Below, piece by piece: positions 13,582 through 27,200 of a stretch of DNA of 64,000 nt; within the stretch, counting starts at the first letter, position 1; every line of letters begins with the position of its first letter. The notes beneath the pieces were generated by a model. That model was not told the origin of the DNA. It saw only the letters and a list, made by a program, of their open reading frames with translations, and did not search any database. Source of the DNA: Membranipora membranacea (Eukaryota; Bryozoa; Gymnolaemata; Cheilostomatida; Membraniporidae); assembly GCA_914767715.1 (NCBI GenBank), contig OU612065.1:21018001-21082000 (forward strand). The letters are read 5' to 3'. Both the position numbers and the translations under genes were made by a program.

Positions 13582-16500
13582 CTAAACTCTGTTGGAGAGT
13601 TTTACTATTATCCCAGTTGATGGTTGAAGCACTAGGCCAGGGTTTGGCTTTACCTCCTCCCTCTTTTGGGTTGACTCAATGCTAAAGTTTCTGAGCAGAG
13701 TGGCCAGAACCACTTTCAATTCCATCATGGCAAACCTCTGACCTGAAAAATAAGAGAAATCACTTGCAAGATCAATGAACAGCATCATAACTTCATGTTT
13801 GAGCTATTTACTTCAGCTTGCAGACCTTCAGACTGCATTAAATTACTGCAATTGGCAAACAACCCACTTTTAATGATAATGATTAAACAATCTTTTGAAA
13901 AGCTCTTTAGGTTGTTAGACAGACCTAACTCAGTTGTGTAGTTAGAGTACCCAGAAACAAAATCGTTACATCAAGATTATTAATTTTTCAAGAATACATC
14001 AAGATTATTAATAATAAGATCATGAATCGAAAAAAACCGTATTAATATTAATCATTTCAACGCAACATCTATAATATATTGATTTAATTTTAATAAACAC
14101 TCACCAATACAGTTACGTGGTCCAGCACTGAAAGGTACATACGCGTAGGGGTGTCTGTTAGCTGAATTCTCAGGTGAGAACCTTGTCGGGTCAAACCTGT
14201 CTGGATCAGGGAATATTTCCGGATCTCTGTGAAGACCAACAGTGAATACAGCGACTGTGCTCCCTTTCGGTACTACATATCCGGCTGTCAAGAAGAATGT
14301 AAAGGTCAAAGGTTGGACACATGTGATTCACACCACCCAGGCAGCATCAAGACAAGAAATGACACTTTGTCCTTAATTGCAGCATCAAAAATGTGCGAAA
14401 AATTGCTAGAATCTAATTGCATTTCCTAACTTTGGGCTTTGTGTGTACATAAAGATATAAATGAGCCAATCATAAAAGTGTTTTCAGTGTGAAAACTTGA
14501 GCACGTAAAATCTTTGTTGGTCAATTTAACAAATATTTGAAAACTGAGAGAGCTTCCATTCTTCCCAACCCGCTCACACAAAGCCTTACGTCATTAAATG
14601 TGGATGTCTATGGCTGCAATTGCAAATAATGATTTTGTGTTTGTAGAATCCTTACCGAATTCCGTATCCCTGCTTAGGGCTCTCCCGTACCACGGCACTG
14701 AAGGGTAAATTCTCAAAGCCTCCTTGATACACCATTCTAGATAGGTTAGCTTAGATAAGTCATCCATAGTGAGGTCCCTTGGGTTATCTGTAAACAAGTT
14801 TATAGTCGTGAAATCACCATAGAGTTGAGGTTATAATCCCAGTAGAATGCAAGCACAGAAATGTAATCAAATGCTAAAGACAGTAGAACAGCCTAATATA
14901 TGGTAGCATATTTCACCCCATTACCGTATCACTCTCAACTAATGCGTTTTCGATGTGGAAGTGCCAATTAAGCAAGGAATATATTGAAAAACTTGGTAGC
15001 TGACACAATTTCATCCATTAATATCACCTATATCACATTTTCAAAGTGAGTGATAGATAGAATATTGGCAAGGTGAATCAGTTATTCATTGAATATCTAT
15101 GCGACTCTTCCATTCAAGTAAATTGGAAGGTCTAATATGTTTCCATCTATTGTCAATGCTTACTTAATACATCGTCAATTTCCTCTTGGCACTTCTTCTG
15201 GGCCTCTGGATTCGCTCCGAGTAGATAAACAGCATGAGCAGCTGCAGCAGACACAGTGTCGTGACCCTGAAATAGTCCGAGTGAATAGATAGAATATAGC
15301 TAACTTTTCAAGCTATAAGTATTGATGCCTAAATCTGTGACGATCCCAAATGTTTCATGTAGAGAAACTGCTTTGAATCCTCTTGATGATCTTTGAAATC
15401 ACTTTAAATACTAAATTTGACAGGATAGGACTACCAACAATGATTCTGTCCGAAATTGCAGATGAAATATGATGAAATATCTTGCCTCAAACATAAAAGT
15501 ATCTACTTCCTCTCTGATGTCGTCATCTGTGAGCGATTTTCCATCTTCATCTGTACAGTCTAATAAAGTATCCAGGAATGCTTTGTGTCGATCTCCATAC
15601 TCACCTAAACCACGCATCTCTCTCCTTTCTTTAATAACCTTATGCGCAAAAATAATACAGTAGACTTGTCACAAAGAAGGCAAAAAAGCCGATCACAGTT
15701 GTGGTCATACGTCTTATTCGTTCTTAAGAACCAAACAGATCTACCAAAAGATACCATGAATTGGAGGGATTCGGGTAATGAACAAACTAGAAGAAAATAC
15801 AAGTAGAAGTTTTATTTTTCAATAAATGAACCTACCTTGTAAGCATAATCATGCATGACCTTGATATTCTTTTTGAGGAGTTGTCCGGAGGCAGTTGCAT
15901 TAAATATCAAATCAGGCCATAGCCATGGTGATCTCTGTCTGACAGCTATAGTTTCTTTTACCTGGTACACTGCCTTCACATAGTCAGATTCACCATTGTT
16001 TAAAGCATTCATGTCAACCCCCATAGCTGTATCTAAAAAAAATGATTCAGATTAGTTATCCATTTGCAATTATTACTAGTAATAGGCAACAGTGTGACCT
16101 CCCACCCTCCCTGATGCAACTGTAAGTTTTAGGAGTTATCATCCATCAGAAAAGTAGAAGACAATCCCATAAAGCCATATCGTATATATACATAAATTTA
16201 ATATATTAAGTCTAAGTTTATATACCATCACATGTATATTATATAGATGTACCATCTAATGACAATCTACAATCATATTTTTGTGGAAAGTAATCTCGCA
16301 ACTTACCACAAATTATATCCAGAGCATTAAGAGTTATATAAGGGAAAATATCCACAGGTTCCTTGCGTCCTGCAACATCTTTTGCGAGTTTTTCTTGAAT
16401 TGTTGTAGCGTGGTTGTTCATAACAAGTAGAAACTCTTTCAGAATGTTAAAATGGAAACTTGGCGTCAACATTCTACGACGCTTCTTCCATTTTGGTCCA

Positions 16501-17577
16501 GTGCTGTAAATTATATTTAACACAAAGTAATATTAACGGCTCTCAGTGACTTTACAGTCATGATAGCATAAAGAATTTGTGTCCTGCATCAGCCATCACT
16601 CAACACGCAATATTGAGCAAAATGAAACAGATGCGTCCTTATGAGAGGTTGTGTGAAATTGATCAGAACATTCTACGAGTTTGTTTTATAAGGCGAACAA
16701 GCATTGATACAATCCTAGGTTAACAGCAGAGGATTTTCAAACGGGGAACAGAAACTAAGGAGTATTATGCACATATTAGAATAGGTACCTGGTCAGCAAC
16801 CCCAGACCAAGCCATTCATGGATATAGTCATAGTCCACTGATTTATCGATCAGCTCTGTACTGCGTAGCAACTTCTCAGCCTCCACAGGGGTGAATAAAG
16901 CCACAATAGGCCATAAACCTACTCTAATTTTAAATAGTTTATTTACTCGATTACTGTCGATTATACCGATGACTTGTCTGTAAAATTCTAGAATAAAAAT
17001 AATTGTTTATGTTATATCTGAATACGTACATATATTTTCTGTGCTTTTATGAATTTGTGATGTCAGAGCATGGGCACTTATTGGAGGAAGGTTGTTACTC
17101 TTTTCAAATTTCACAAACTGACTACACACTTCTAGTTACCCTAAAGGATTGGCAGGAGGAAATGTAAACCTTTTGACACATGCTAAATCAAAGACTAGCA
17201 ATTATTTATTCACCCTCTTTACTTTATATTGATTCCCACCTCAGCTAACCAAAATTAAGTGCTTACTGAAATAAAGTCACCCCACAGCTAGACTAAACTC
17301 TAGCTAAAACTTGCTCCTCTAGGGTATAAAATTTTCACATACTGACTCAACAATATCAGCTGCATGGTATCTCACCTGTAGGCTCTCGTTTTAGATGTAG
17401 TGAATCACCAATCAGGGGTAAGTCCTTGTATCCTGGAATCTGATCTATTAAAAGTTTCCCCCTATCCAGTCTAAGGATGTAGAACAAGTAGAGAAATATC
17501 ACAGCAATGACACCAAGCACTGCCTCATTAACTCCAAAGCTCAGCTGATCGGTTATCCGGCTCAAAATCTCCACCAT
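13582..17577 (-). CDS. Cytochrome P450, CYP4 family, copy A
   Basis: A microsomal haem monooxygenase, likely hydroxylating fatty acids or related lipids near their omega end as CYP4 enzymes do; the substrate is inferred only. Nine exons join in phase: 17376-17577, 16789-16987, 16307-16503, 15836-16032, 15486-15638, 15164-15266, 14656-14787, 14105-14284, 13582-13742. The product is 507 aa. An N-terminal membrane anchor spans about residues 15-35. Helix C region carries [24 protein letters not shown] follows. The I-helix motif [12 protein letters not shown] (around 313-324) keeps the CYP4 glutamate that binds haem covalently. The ExxR is in KEALR, then FDPTRF, and the haem loop [10 protein letters not shown] has the ligand Cys near 453. 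The intron after exon 5 has a GC donor (GAG|gcaaga) where copy B has GT. Complete and apparently functional. Confidence 0.93.
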
Positions 17578-19002
17578 GGTTGCTGCCGTAACCTAGAAAA
17601 TAAAACCCGAAACTCATTGTGATCAGCAGTTAATAAGACTGACACTAGTATACTACCCCACACATACATACAGATTACACTTGTAGCATGTGAATCTCCC
17701 TGATCATGATCTCAAGTCGCAACACCGAATTGCCTCTGAAGATACTTGAAGTTTTTGAACTACAGAAACTAATTCTCGTTATGTCAATCAGAGATGAACA
17801 TTCAACAGTACATCTCGTGATCAGTGTGGTCTGGCTCTGATATTCACGTATAATAGAATTTGCGTCACTGGACCTTTGCAGTATTGGAAAAAAAGAAACT
17901 TCTAATCAAACTATTAGCCTGAAGGGAGCCCATCCAAAATTATATAATAAAATTTTGGGCAGTCATCCCAAATTCAGATGTTCCGGCTAAGGGAATTGGT
18001 TTACGCACTATAAATCAGAGGTACACAGGCTTATGGTGAAACATGTGATCAGTGTTGGACGGGGGGGGTTACCGATTCACTGGGTCACTCAAGCACGCGC
18101 ACGCACACACATCCGATAACACACCCATTATCACGTAAGCTTGCACACACACATATAAACCCTCCAAACATGCTCCTACATTGACTACTGACTCACATTA
18201 GGTGGTTATTAACCGTTGTGCTAGCTCGGAAATAATACAGGGCAGACTTGTCTACATATAACAATGAAAGTACTGAGCTGAGTCATTTGGAAATGTACAT
18301 TTCAAACACATGGTTTCCTCATATCACATAGCATATCTGAAGAAGCAGATATCAAAATCGGGATTGCTTCAGAATTCTAACAAAGGACTCTCTGAGGTTC
18401 GGAGTTGATGAAAAGCTCAAATCCCCATAAAAGTCTTCGTCACAACACCAGGTCAAATGTGTGGACTGTCCGTTACATTGCCTTTCTAATGCTATGATTT
18501 AACAAGAATATGCATTGAAAATTGCATTAATTTCACATATTTAATCACATAAAACTGAAAACACAACACAATTTATCATTGGCAGTTTAGGAGGCAAGGC
18601 AAGCAATAAGAATAATATATTAGGTTGATATGATCAAAGGAAAAATTACTAAATCACAAAATAATAATGCAGACTATGTCGCAATGCTGTAAAAGTTTTG
18701 AGGAAAAAAATTTAAGTAGAACTGTTGGCTTACCGGTATCAGATGTCTATGGTTGGGAGACCTAAACAGTTGTGATCACAAATATGAATAAAGTTCATAT
18801 CAGTGTATCATGAGTATAGATAGTTATGTCTAAACTGAGGAGTTATATAGATAACAAGCATTGACATGTAAATGTTTTGGTGATGCAGAGTTTTTTGTAA
18901 ATGAACTGTTTATGGGGTCTATTATGTCAAAACAAAATGATTAGTCATCTCCAGTGAAGTGATCAATGGACTTTGGACTGATATCTTACAAGGATGTCCT
19001 GT
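17578..19002. other. Spacer between the two P450 copies
   Basis: No exon recognised. It contains the copy A promoter side (just right of 17577) and the copy B 3' end (just left of 19003). Low-complexity tracts include eight Gs at 18061-18068 followed within 50 bases by a CA/CG-rich run (about 18090-18115). Confidence 0.5.
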
Positions 19003-22000
19003 TTATAATGTTCTGCTTGTTAATTTAACCCATATACCGGTCGATGGTTGAAGCACAAGTCCAGGATTTGGTTTAATTTCCTCCCTGCATTGTGTTGATT
19101 GAATGTCGAAGTTCTTAAGTAGGGTGGCCAAAACCACTTTGAGTTCCATCATGGCAAATCTTTGACCTGAAAATGAATGAATGATGATGTCATTGATAAC
19201 AGATAGCTAAAGCGAACCAGTAATCATCAAAATTTCAATTGTCAGCATGTCAGCATGTCAGCAGTCTCATGACCACATTTAATTTCCGAACAGAGACAAT
19301 AATGGGGAATGGGGATTAGTTTTAACCCCCCCCCCCCACTGTCTGCCGGCTCATAGCTTTCAATAATATTGATAGACTTAGGTCTTTGCATTACATTCGA
19401 TCCTTAATCCAAACAAACTTAAATCAATATGGAGTCAGATCAGACACTCACCAATACAGTTACGTGGTCCAGCACTAAAAGGCACATAAGCGTAGGGATG
19501 TCTGTTAGCTGAGTTGTCAGGTGAGAATCTTGTTGGATCAAATTTCTCTGGATCAGGAAACACATGAGGATCTCTGTGTAGAACTGAGGCCACTACAGCA
19601 ATGGTTGCACCCTTAGGTATCATGTAACCCGCTAGAAATACATAAATAAAAATCTAATTTAATTCGCTCAAGCACTCATCTCAATGTGATATGAGAATTT
19701 CAGGAAGAGTATCAGACCACAATTCCTACTGCGCTACATCAGCAAGCCGAACGGTTTGCTCACAGAAAAAGGCAACTCCAAATAATAAAATTATGGACAG
19801 AGAAGCAGCCTGGGTACCCTTGCTGCATAACTAAAAACAAGTGTCAGTTTTTATTGGAAGCACGTTATAACTAACACTTACAGTGATAAAATGTAAAGTG
19901 AGTGTGGGATACATTGAATTCCATATCTGGAATAGCATCATTAGCTTTCTTTTGCAAAACAAAGGGCTTGCAAAAATAGCCAGTCCCTAGTAGCAATCTA
20001 GAAATGCCCTAATCATCGACACTGTATGGGGTATAATTACTGTTTGCAATTTTGTAAACAAGACAATTTCTCAGGCTAATTATTCATGCTACTAGGGACA
20101 GCCAATCAGATAACAGTCAGATGGGTCCCTGTGTTTAGTGTCCTAACCGTATAACGCTATGATACTATTTCCATTCTAAGAGAAGAATCTAATTCAGTGG
20201 TGGGATATTATTGAATATATATATTTATTTTGATCATTATTACCGAACTCAGTATCCTTATTCATAGCTCTTCCAAACCATGGCACTGATGGGAAGATTC
20301 TCAATGTCTCTTTGATGCACCATTCCAAATACGGCATCTTAGATAAATCATCCATAGTTATGTCCCTTTGGCTAGCTGCAACAAAAAGGAAATAAGATGA
20401 GGTTCCTCACACAAGTTAAAGTTGCAAGTATGTCTTACTAGCTAGCACTGGGGTATAAAATTGAAATATTTTTGCCGTTCAGTGATAAAATTCATCCATG
20501 TATTGGCTTTTGATATTTTGATACAGGCCTGTTCATAACCTGTTAATACTTTTTGGTACAGTACTGTGTTTAAAAATGAGGATTTTGCCAAGGCACCCTT
20601 CACAATACTCCACCAACTCTGCCAAGACTAGAAAAAAAAAGAATATTTTTACCAGGAGTGTAAAGGTCATCTTTCTTTGTGCATGTCTGCGAGTTTCACT
20701 CTTGCAAAACTTAAATCAGGATGGCAAGCCTACTTTTACGCAATTGAGGAGGTTGAAAAAATAATAGAGAGATTGCTAAGCAAAATCTGGCTACAAACGA
20801 GAAACAAAACGAGACACGACAACTTCTCGGTTACATGAACCCATCTCATTTCATGTTCAATATGGTAAGACAACTTCTACGTCTAAAAGAGTTCACATTG
20901 TTTTTTCTGGTGCAGAGCAACAAGGTGTTAACAACAAAACTATCAAAAACATACACAAAATCTCATCGATCTCTTGTTGGCATTTCTTCTGGTCTTGTGG
21001 GTTAGCTCCGAGTAAATGTACTGCATGTGCAGTGGCAGCGGACACTGTGTCGTGACCCTGTGCAACATAAAAGTCGATAAAATCAAGGAGATTATCACTG
21101 ATTGGGTACTTACTTACATATGATATACACACTGGGTAAAAATGATGGTAGACTCTAGACTGCAGACTACAATCTGAGACCTTGTGATTAAAGTTATTTG
21201 TTTGCTTATGAAAGATAAAGACATGCTATCATGACTCGCACCACTGACATTTAGTACGAGCTTAATTTGGTACATGCTCACTTCATTCCCAAAAATTAGC
21301 TGGCTGCAAGTGGTATTTGGTAGTATTCCATATTAACCAACTTGCAGCTTTTGGAGCCCTCAAACTTTGATATAAGATACTCCGCCATATACATATTACA
21401 GTTTTCATTTAAAATGAATCTTATTCGGTGTGAGTGTTTTTTCTTACCTCAAACATAAAAGTATCTACTTCCTCTCTGATGTCATCATCTGTCAGCGACT
21501 TTCCATCTTCATCTGTACAGTCTAATAGAGTATCCAGAAACGCTTTGTGTCGACCTCCATATTCACCTGATCCACGCATCTCTCTCCGCTCCTTTATAAC
21601 CTGTACCAGACAAAAAACACGGTTAGATGCTCCATTATCTATCCTTCTACCTGTGTACGATAGATTAATGACACATGCTGTTTTTAGCGGTTTTTTTATA
21701 TTGCTCCAATTCTCAAACTCAATTCAACATCAGCCAACTTCAGGGAGCTCGCAAAACAAGATTTAAGTGTATCTGGTAGTAGTTTTTTACAGAAAACTTT
21801 CTTTACTATTTCTCTTCATTGCAGCTAAGTCCTAGTCATCCAACTCCAGCTCCACACAGTTACAAAATATAAAAAAATTGAATGCAGCAAAATATATAAA
21901 CGCTGCCCTGTTTCTTGAGGAGGCTAAAAATTTTTGGGAGGATTTAATTTTAGACCCTATAATTTCAATATGAAGGAATTACATACCTTATAAGCAAAGT

Positions 22001-23538
22001 CATGCATCAACTTGGTATTCTTGGTCTCAGCTCTACCGACAGGTAACATATTGTATATCCATTTAGGCCAGAGCCACGGTGATCTCTGTCTTACTGCTAT
22101 CGCCTCCTTAACTTGATACACAGCCTGCACATAGTCCGATTTACCATTATGCAAGGCCTTCATGTCAACACCCATGGCCGTGTCTACAACATAAGGGCAG
22201 CTGTGGTTTCAAAAACATTGCGGAGTACTTTGAAAAAATAACAATCTGTTAACACCATGTGGTTTTATTTATAGGCTCAATTAAAGTGTGTTGTATTTAT
22301 TTGATATATAATGTAATAAATCATATTATAAATAATTATCATATATAGTATGCTTACCACAGATCATATCCAGAGAGTTGAGGGTGATATATGGGAATAC
22401 GTCTACAGGCTCCTGTTGATTTACGACCTCTTTTATTATTTTTTCCCTCAGCCCCTGAGCGTGAGTGTTCATCACTACTAGAAACTCCTTGAGAATATTG
22501 AAGTGAAAACTTGGTGTCAACATTCTTCTTCGTCTCTTCCATTTTGATCCAGTACTACACAAAGAATAGGAGAAATTTGAACCTCACCACTAACATTTGT
22601 CCGATGTATCCGTATTCAGAAACTTCGAAACTTTTGGCCGACCGGTGTTAACCAGTGCCTTTTTCAACTGTGCCAAGCATGCGCATGAGAAACTCTGAGA
22701 CGTCCAAATTTGCAACTCATGGCTGACATCAGTCACTGCCTTTGCCAACCCAGTGCTCCATTGGAAGCAGGATGTCATTAGTATGTTCTTTATTTTTGTT
22801 TTTTGTTTTGTTTTTGTCAACAAGTCTTTGAAAGAATAAAACGGGTTTTTGCTTTACCTAGTGAGCAGTCCTTGTCCAAGCCAATGATGCATAAAATCAT
22901 AGTCCACAGCTTTGTCTAGGATCTCAGTGCTCCTCAGTAATTTCTCTGCCTCCTCGGCAGTAAACAGCACTACAGCACTCCATACTGCGATTCGGAACTT
23001 GTGTATTTTGTGTGGTCGATTCTTCTCAACTTCGCGGATAACTTGTGGATAAAATTCTAGAAAAATGAGTTACTATTTTATTATTAATGTTTTCATCACT
23101 ATCTCAATTCAGTGCACTCCTATTAACCCCCCTGGCCCAAATCTCACTTGACTTGGGCTTTGCTTAATAAGGGCCCAATTGGGTGTACCTGTAGAGTTCT
23201 TTATAAAGTGTAGAAAAATTCAGTTGACCTGTCATTTGATAATTTTGGATGGTACGCAGCCAAGCTGTCATTCAGTTTTGTAGTAATACCCAGAAGTGAT
23301 TTCTCATGTAATGATATCAATGATGATTTACTTACTTACCAATGGGGTCCCTTTTCATGTGTAACACATCTCCGACAATAGGCCAGTCTTTAAAACCAGG
23401 CACTGGCTCTAACAAGACCTTCTTATGCTCCAGTTTAAAAGCGTATATTACGTACAAACATAATATCACTATGACACCAGTGACAACATCATTTATTCCG
23501 ACATCAGCTATCGTGTGCCAATCAAGAACCATCGTCAA
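19003..23538 (-). CDS. Cytochrome P450, CYP4 family, copy B
   Basis: Tandem paralogue of the P450 at 13582-17577, with the same predicted role as an ER-bound lipid hydroxylase. Nine exons: 23340-23538, 22858-23056, 22358-22554, 21987-22183, 21448-21600, 20955-21057, 20244-20375, 19452-19631, 19003-19166. They give 507 aa if the ATG at 23538 is used; a second in-frame ATG lies two codons later at 23532. Exons 2-8 have exactly the same lengths as in copy A; only the first (199 versus 202) and last (164 versus 161) differ. All motifs are intact: [17 protein letters not shown] for the ExxR, FDPTRF, and [10 protein letters not shown] with the haem Cys near 452. The proteins differ at many sites in the anchor, the region before helix K, and the beta strand after it, so substrate preference may differ. 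The tract of twelve Cs at 19326-19337 is in the last intron. Confidence 0.93.
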
Positions 23539-26500
23539 AACTTTCTATGGATTTGCAGCTTGCTATAAAATACAGTGTGAATAGCCTATCAGCATATTTT
23601 GCAACGTTTTTCATTATCTTTGTTTACCTCAACTCAAACATACATACAAACTACCATAAATTTAAATAAAGCAAGTGAACCACTTCGCACTTTAAATAAA
23701 AAATTAAAGTGTAGATTGTTTCACCGATGAACTAAAAGTTTGTTCGTTGGTTTCACACCTGTTAAAAAGGAACATTGCTCGTTGGCAATGCCAATTCACT
23801 TACCTCATAAAATGATAGACAGAGAACTTGAATGTTTCACATAAAGTACATCACTTCCTGCAAAAACCACTGCAGGGATTTATTCGGCCAAACTGCTGCA
23901 GCCTTATTGCTGGTAATGTTCCATCTCCTGTTGCAAATCGACCTGCAGCTTTCTGATGTCAAATGTTCTGCTGAACTAATATGATCTAAATGATGGTTTT
24001 TCTAGCTTCCCTCCCCCTACAAGCAAAATCACTGGACCAAATCCAGTTCCAGCCACCCCATCAACACTTGATTGTATGAAAATCCCAGGTGTATCGTATT
24101 TCATCATGGAATGAGATATTACACAAACAAACCCATAGAAAAGGGTATGCTTTCTACAATGCTGCTGCGGTGTCAGTAGGCTATAACTCTTCCCTTTTGT
24201 ATCTAGTCAGTTATAAGTTTGAATATCTGCTGGCAGCTGCCTAGTCTCCACTTCAGTTACCATGTTTACCATTGGACAGGTGACTGGCTATTCTCAAATG
24301 CTTGGTGAAGGCCTGGGACTTGGACTGAAAAGGTTCAACTACAGATACCAGCTCCCAATGTCTAACTAATGATCTTAAATCTGTCAATCCATATAGGCAT
24401 TTTGCCTGGTCACTTACAAGCATGTTTATTCAGCTCATGTCTAAAATTACTAACCCTTGGTTCGACTTGAGCAATGCAAGGAGTTACAGGGGGTTAGTTG
24501 AGCAAAGCATGCATGTAAATCCAGATGCCTACAAGAGTGACTGACTCCCAAAACACAATCAATCAGTCAAGACCATTCCAATGCAATGAACATTCAATCA
24601 TCTTAAGCTTCAAGCAATAAATCTCACTAACTCCTATCTGATCGAATGATGATGGATAATAATCACAGACAGTACAACTTGTAAGTTCTGCAGAGGTCAT
24701 GTGATGCATGGAACATGGGAAGTGAGTCAACCACACCATTGTATCAACCGACTTGACAGCAATGTATAACCAATGAATTTAACCTTCAATAGTATAACAA
24801 TAAAATATCCTTCATCCTGGCAACATTTTCTTACACTATCTAGACTTTTACAAACTTTGCCCATGGTTGCCCATGGGGCACGCCCATACCGGAAGCAGTA
24901 TATGTAAACAATGATATAGGAAAAAAAGCAAAGCAGTTGTCTGTTTTCTGAATGTGAATGGATAACTCCGAATTATAATGAATAATTTGTATAATATTTG
25001 GGTCATTGGTTCTAGCAATGAACTCCCTCTTCATTGGTTCTAGCCTAGTTTCTTCCCTTTGAATATGTTACAGCAAGGAGTTAGTTACAGTATTTCTCGA
25101 ATATCCCTTTGTCACCTATTGGAACATTCATACCAGGTGAACATTGTGGATGCTAACTGACCATTTATGACACTGTGTGTTCAACCTGGGTGAATGGTGA
25201 ATTCTCCCTGCTTCAACTGCTATATTACTTCAAAAAAAATTGAATTCTGTCCATGAGTTAAAGTCAGATATAAAAAGTCCTGTCGCCATTGTTATCACTT
25301 CATTGTCACTGTCATTGTTTTTTTTGTGATGTGACATAAAAGGGAACATCAGGCATAGGAACATCTGCAAGCAGACTACCATCGAATCACGAAGCCCAAT
25401 TGAGCTTTTGGCAGTGCTCTAAGGAAATTAGCGTGTATCTAGACAGCTGTCGGGTGTTTATTCTAGTGCCAATGTGCTCTTCAAGTATTGTATTGTATGT
25501 CAAGTTGTGTTCTTTGATCTTATAGTTAGCGTGAAAGAGTGCTTGTGAGTTGGATCGTAAGATGGTGAGATGAAAATAAGGGAAAAGAGCGAGCTGTTGT
25601 TTATGCTTCTATTCTTCTCTATTCCACGTTCACAACTGACAGTTTACATGATGTGGCAAAAATACATAATTGCTAGGCACCTGATCTTTGATTAAAAGGG
25701 AAGGGTTGCCTAGCAATATCTCATCTAATCAAAATGTCAATGTGGTTAAATTTAGGAAACCACAAATGCTATTTTACAGATATAACAGCAGCAGGCCATA
25801 CAACTTGTGATGATTTACCCCAAGTGAATGAAACCTGCTGGCAATGACTATTTATATATGAGTATTTATAATCTTTGCTGCTGGTACTTAGCCTCAGATC
25901 ACTCGCTCTATCTTCATTTATTAGTGCATAAACAAAATTGGGCCTTTGAATAAGCCTAGCAGACACTCTGATCAATGAAGTGAGCCCTCTGTATTTCCCT
26001 TTCCGTGAAAGTGTTATAGCACTTACATTTCAAATGTTGTCAGTCTGTCATCAAAATATGTGTTGCTCACTCACTCATTCAATCCTATACTACTGTCATA
26101 CTGTTATACTGATCACATGTACAAGGACACTGAGGCGACACTTGTTTTAGTTGTTTCAGATCAATCCATTTTGTTATCAATAGAGAAGCAGCATTGAGAT
26201 TCTATCAGAAACTGTTTTATTTTATTATAACTTTATTGGCATCTATATCATTTTTTGAGAAAATGTTTTTAAAAAGTGCCATAAAATAAGAAACAAAAAA
26301 GGAGGAGAAAAAATATGAATGGTTATAGACTCTTATTGTAGCATGAAATATTGAAAAAAGGCTCTCTTGACTGATATACGTCTAGATATGCTGCGTAATG
26401 TAACAGGTAGATGATTAAATTCAGTAGAAATCATACTTTTAGGCTTATCATTTCGGAAAATTGAGAGAAAAATGATCTCTTTTGAGATAGCAATGGACAT

Positions 26501-27200
26501 GACGTCAAATAAAAATATCATAAATATAACCATTTCTTGTTAAAAATATCCAAAGCGTACACAAACTGAAGTATTGGTAAAGAGAAGGAGTAGGTAATAA
26601 TACTGAGTGATCTACATACATCAGCAGTAGGTATTAAGTGAAGCGGAAATAAATGTTTAGTTTTGAATCTGATATGATATCTACTAAATACAAATCGTGT
26701 CCATCATACCTTACCATTGCTCTTGATTAAAAAAAAGCACTTTGTCTAATATTATTGAATCAAATTTGCGAACGTCTTTCTCTCAAATCTCTTATTTTCT
26801 GGAACTTGCCTTATGAGCTAAGCATAAGCTATGATCACACAAAAAATGCAACTTGTACAAATTATGACGTAACCTGCAACTAAAAAATCTCATCAGGGAG
26901 TTCCCACAAAATATGACAGGTCTGGGTACAATATTTGTGGCAAGTATGTGTCATTTTAAATATTTCAAATACCGTGACAATAACAAAACAAAGTGTATTT
27001 ACTCTGATATAAGCTGGACCTGAAGCTTTGCCAGTGAATCTAGTCCAAATACATCAAAGAAACCACAGAAGTGTCACACAGAAGATAAACTGAACAAAAG
27101 AAACAACCTAAGTCTATTGGTTTCATAGTCATAAAACATGCCAACAAAGGAATAACACTATTTAACTACTTCAGATCCTATTTGGTTCAGTTTACTGATC
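23539..27200. other. Long gene-free stretch
   Basis: 3.7 kb between the copy B P450 start and the P2X7-tail gene. I looked on both strands and found no exon with recognisable protein or convincing splice sites. Two stray copies of the motif CAAGGAGTTA occur near 24478 and 25073; the same motif builds hairpins elsewhere in the window. A short direct repeat (tcattggttctagc) is present near 25007-25050. Confidence 0.5.

Noticed and set aside
13582-23538. P450 pseudogene in the tandem pair
   Set aside because: Both copies keep open frames through nine exons, all catalytic motifs and usable splice sites; the GC donor in copy A is a known functional variant.
24840-25034. Minus-strand 64-aa ORF in the long gene-free stretch
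   Set aside because: Short, unrecognised, and in sequence with no other coding signs.
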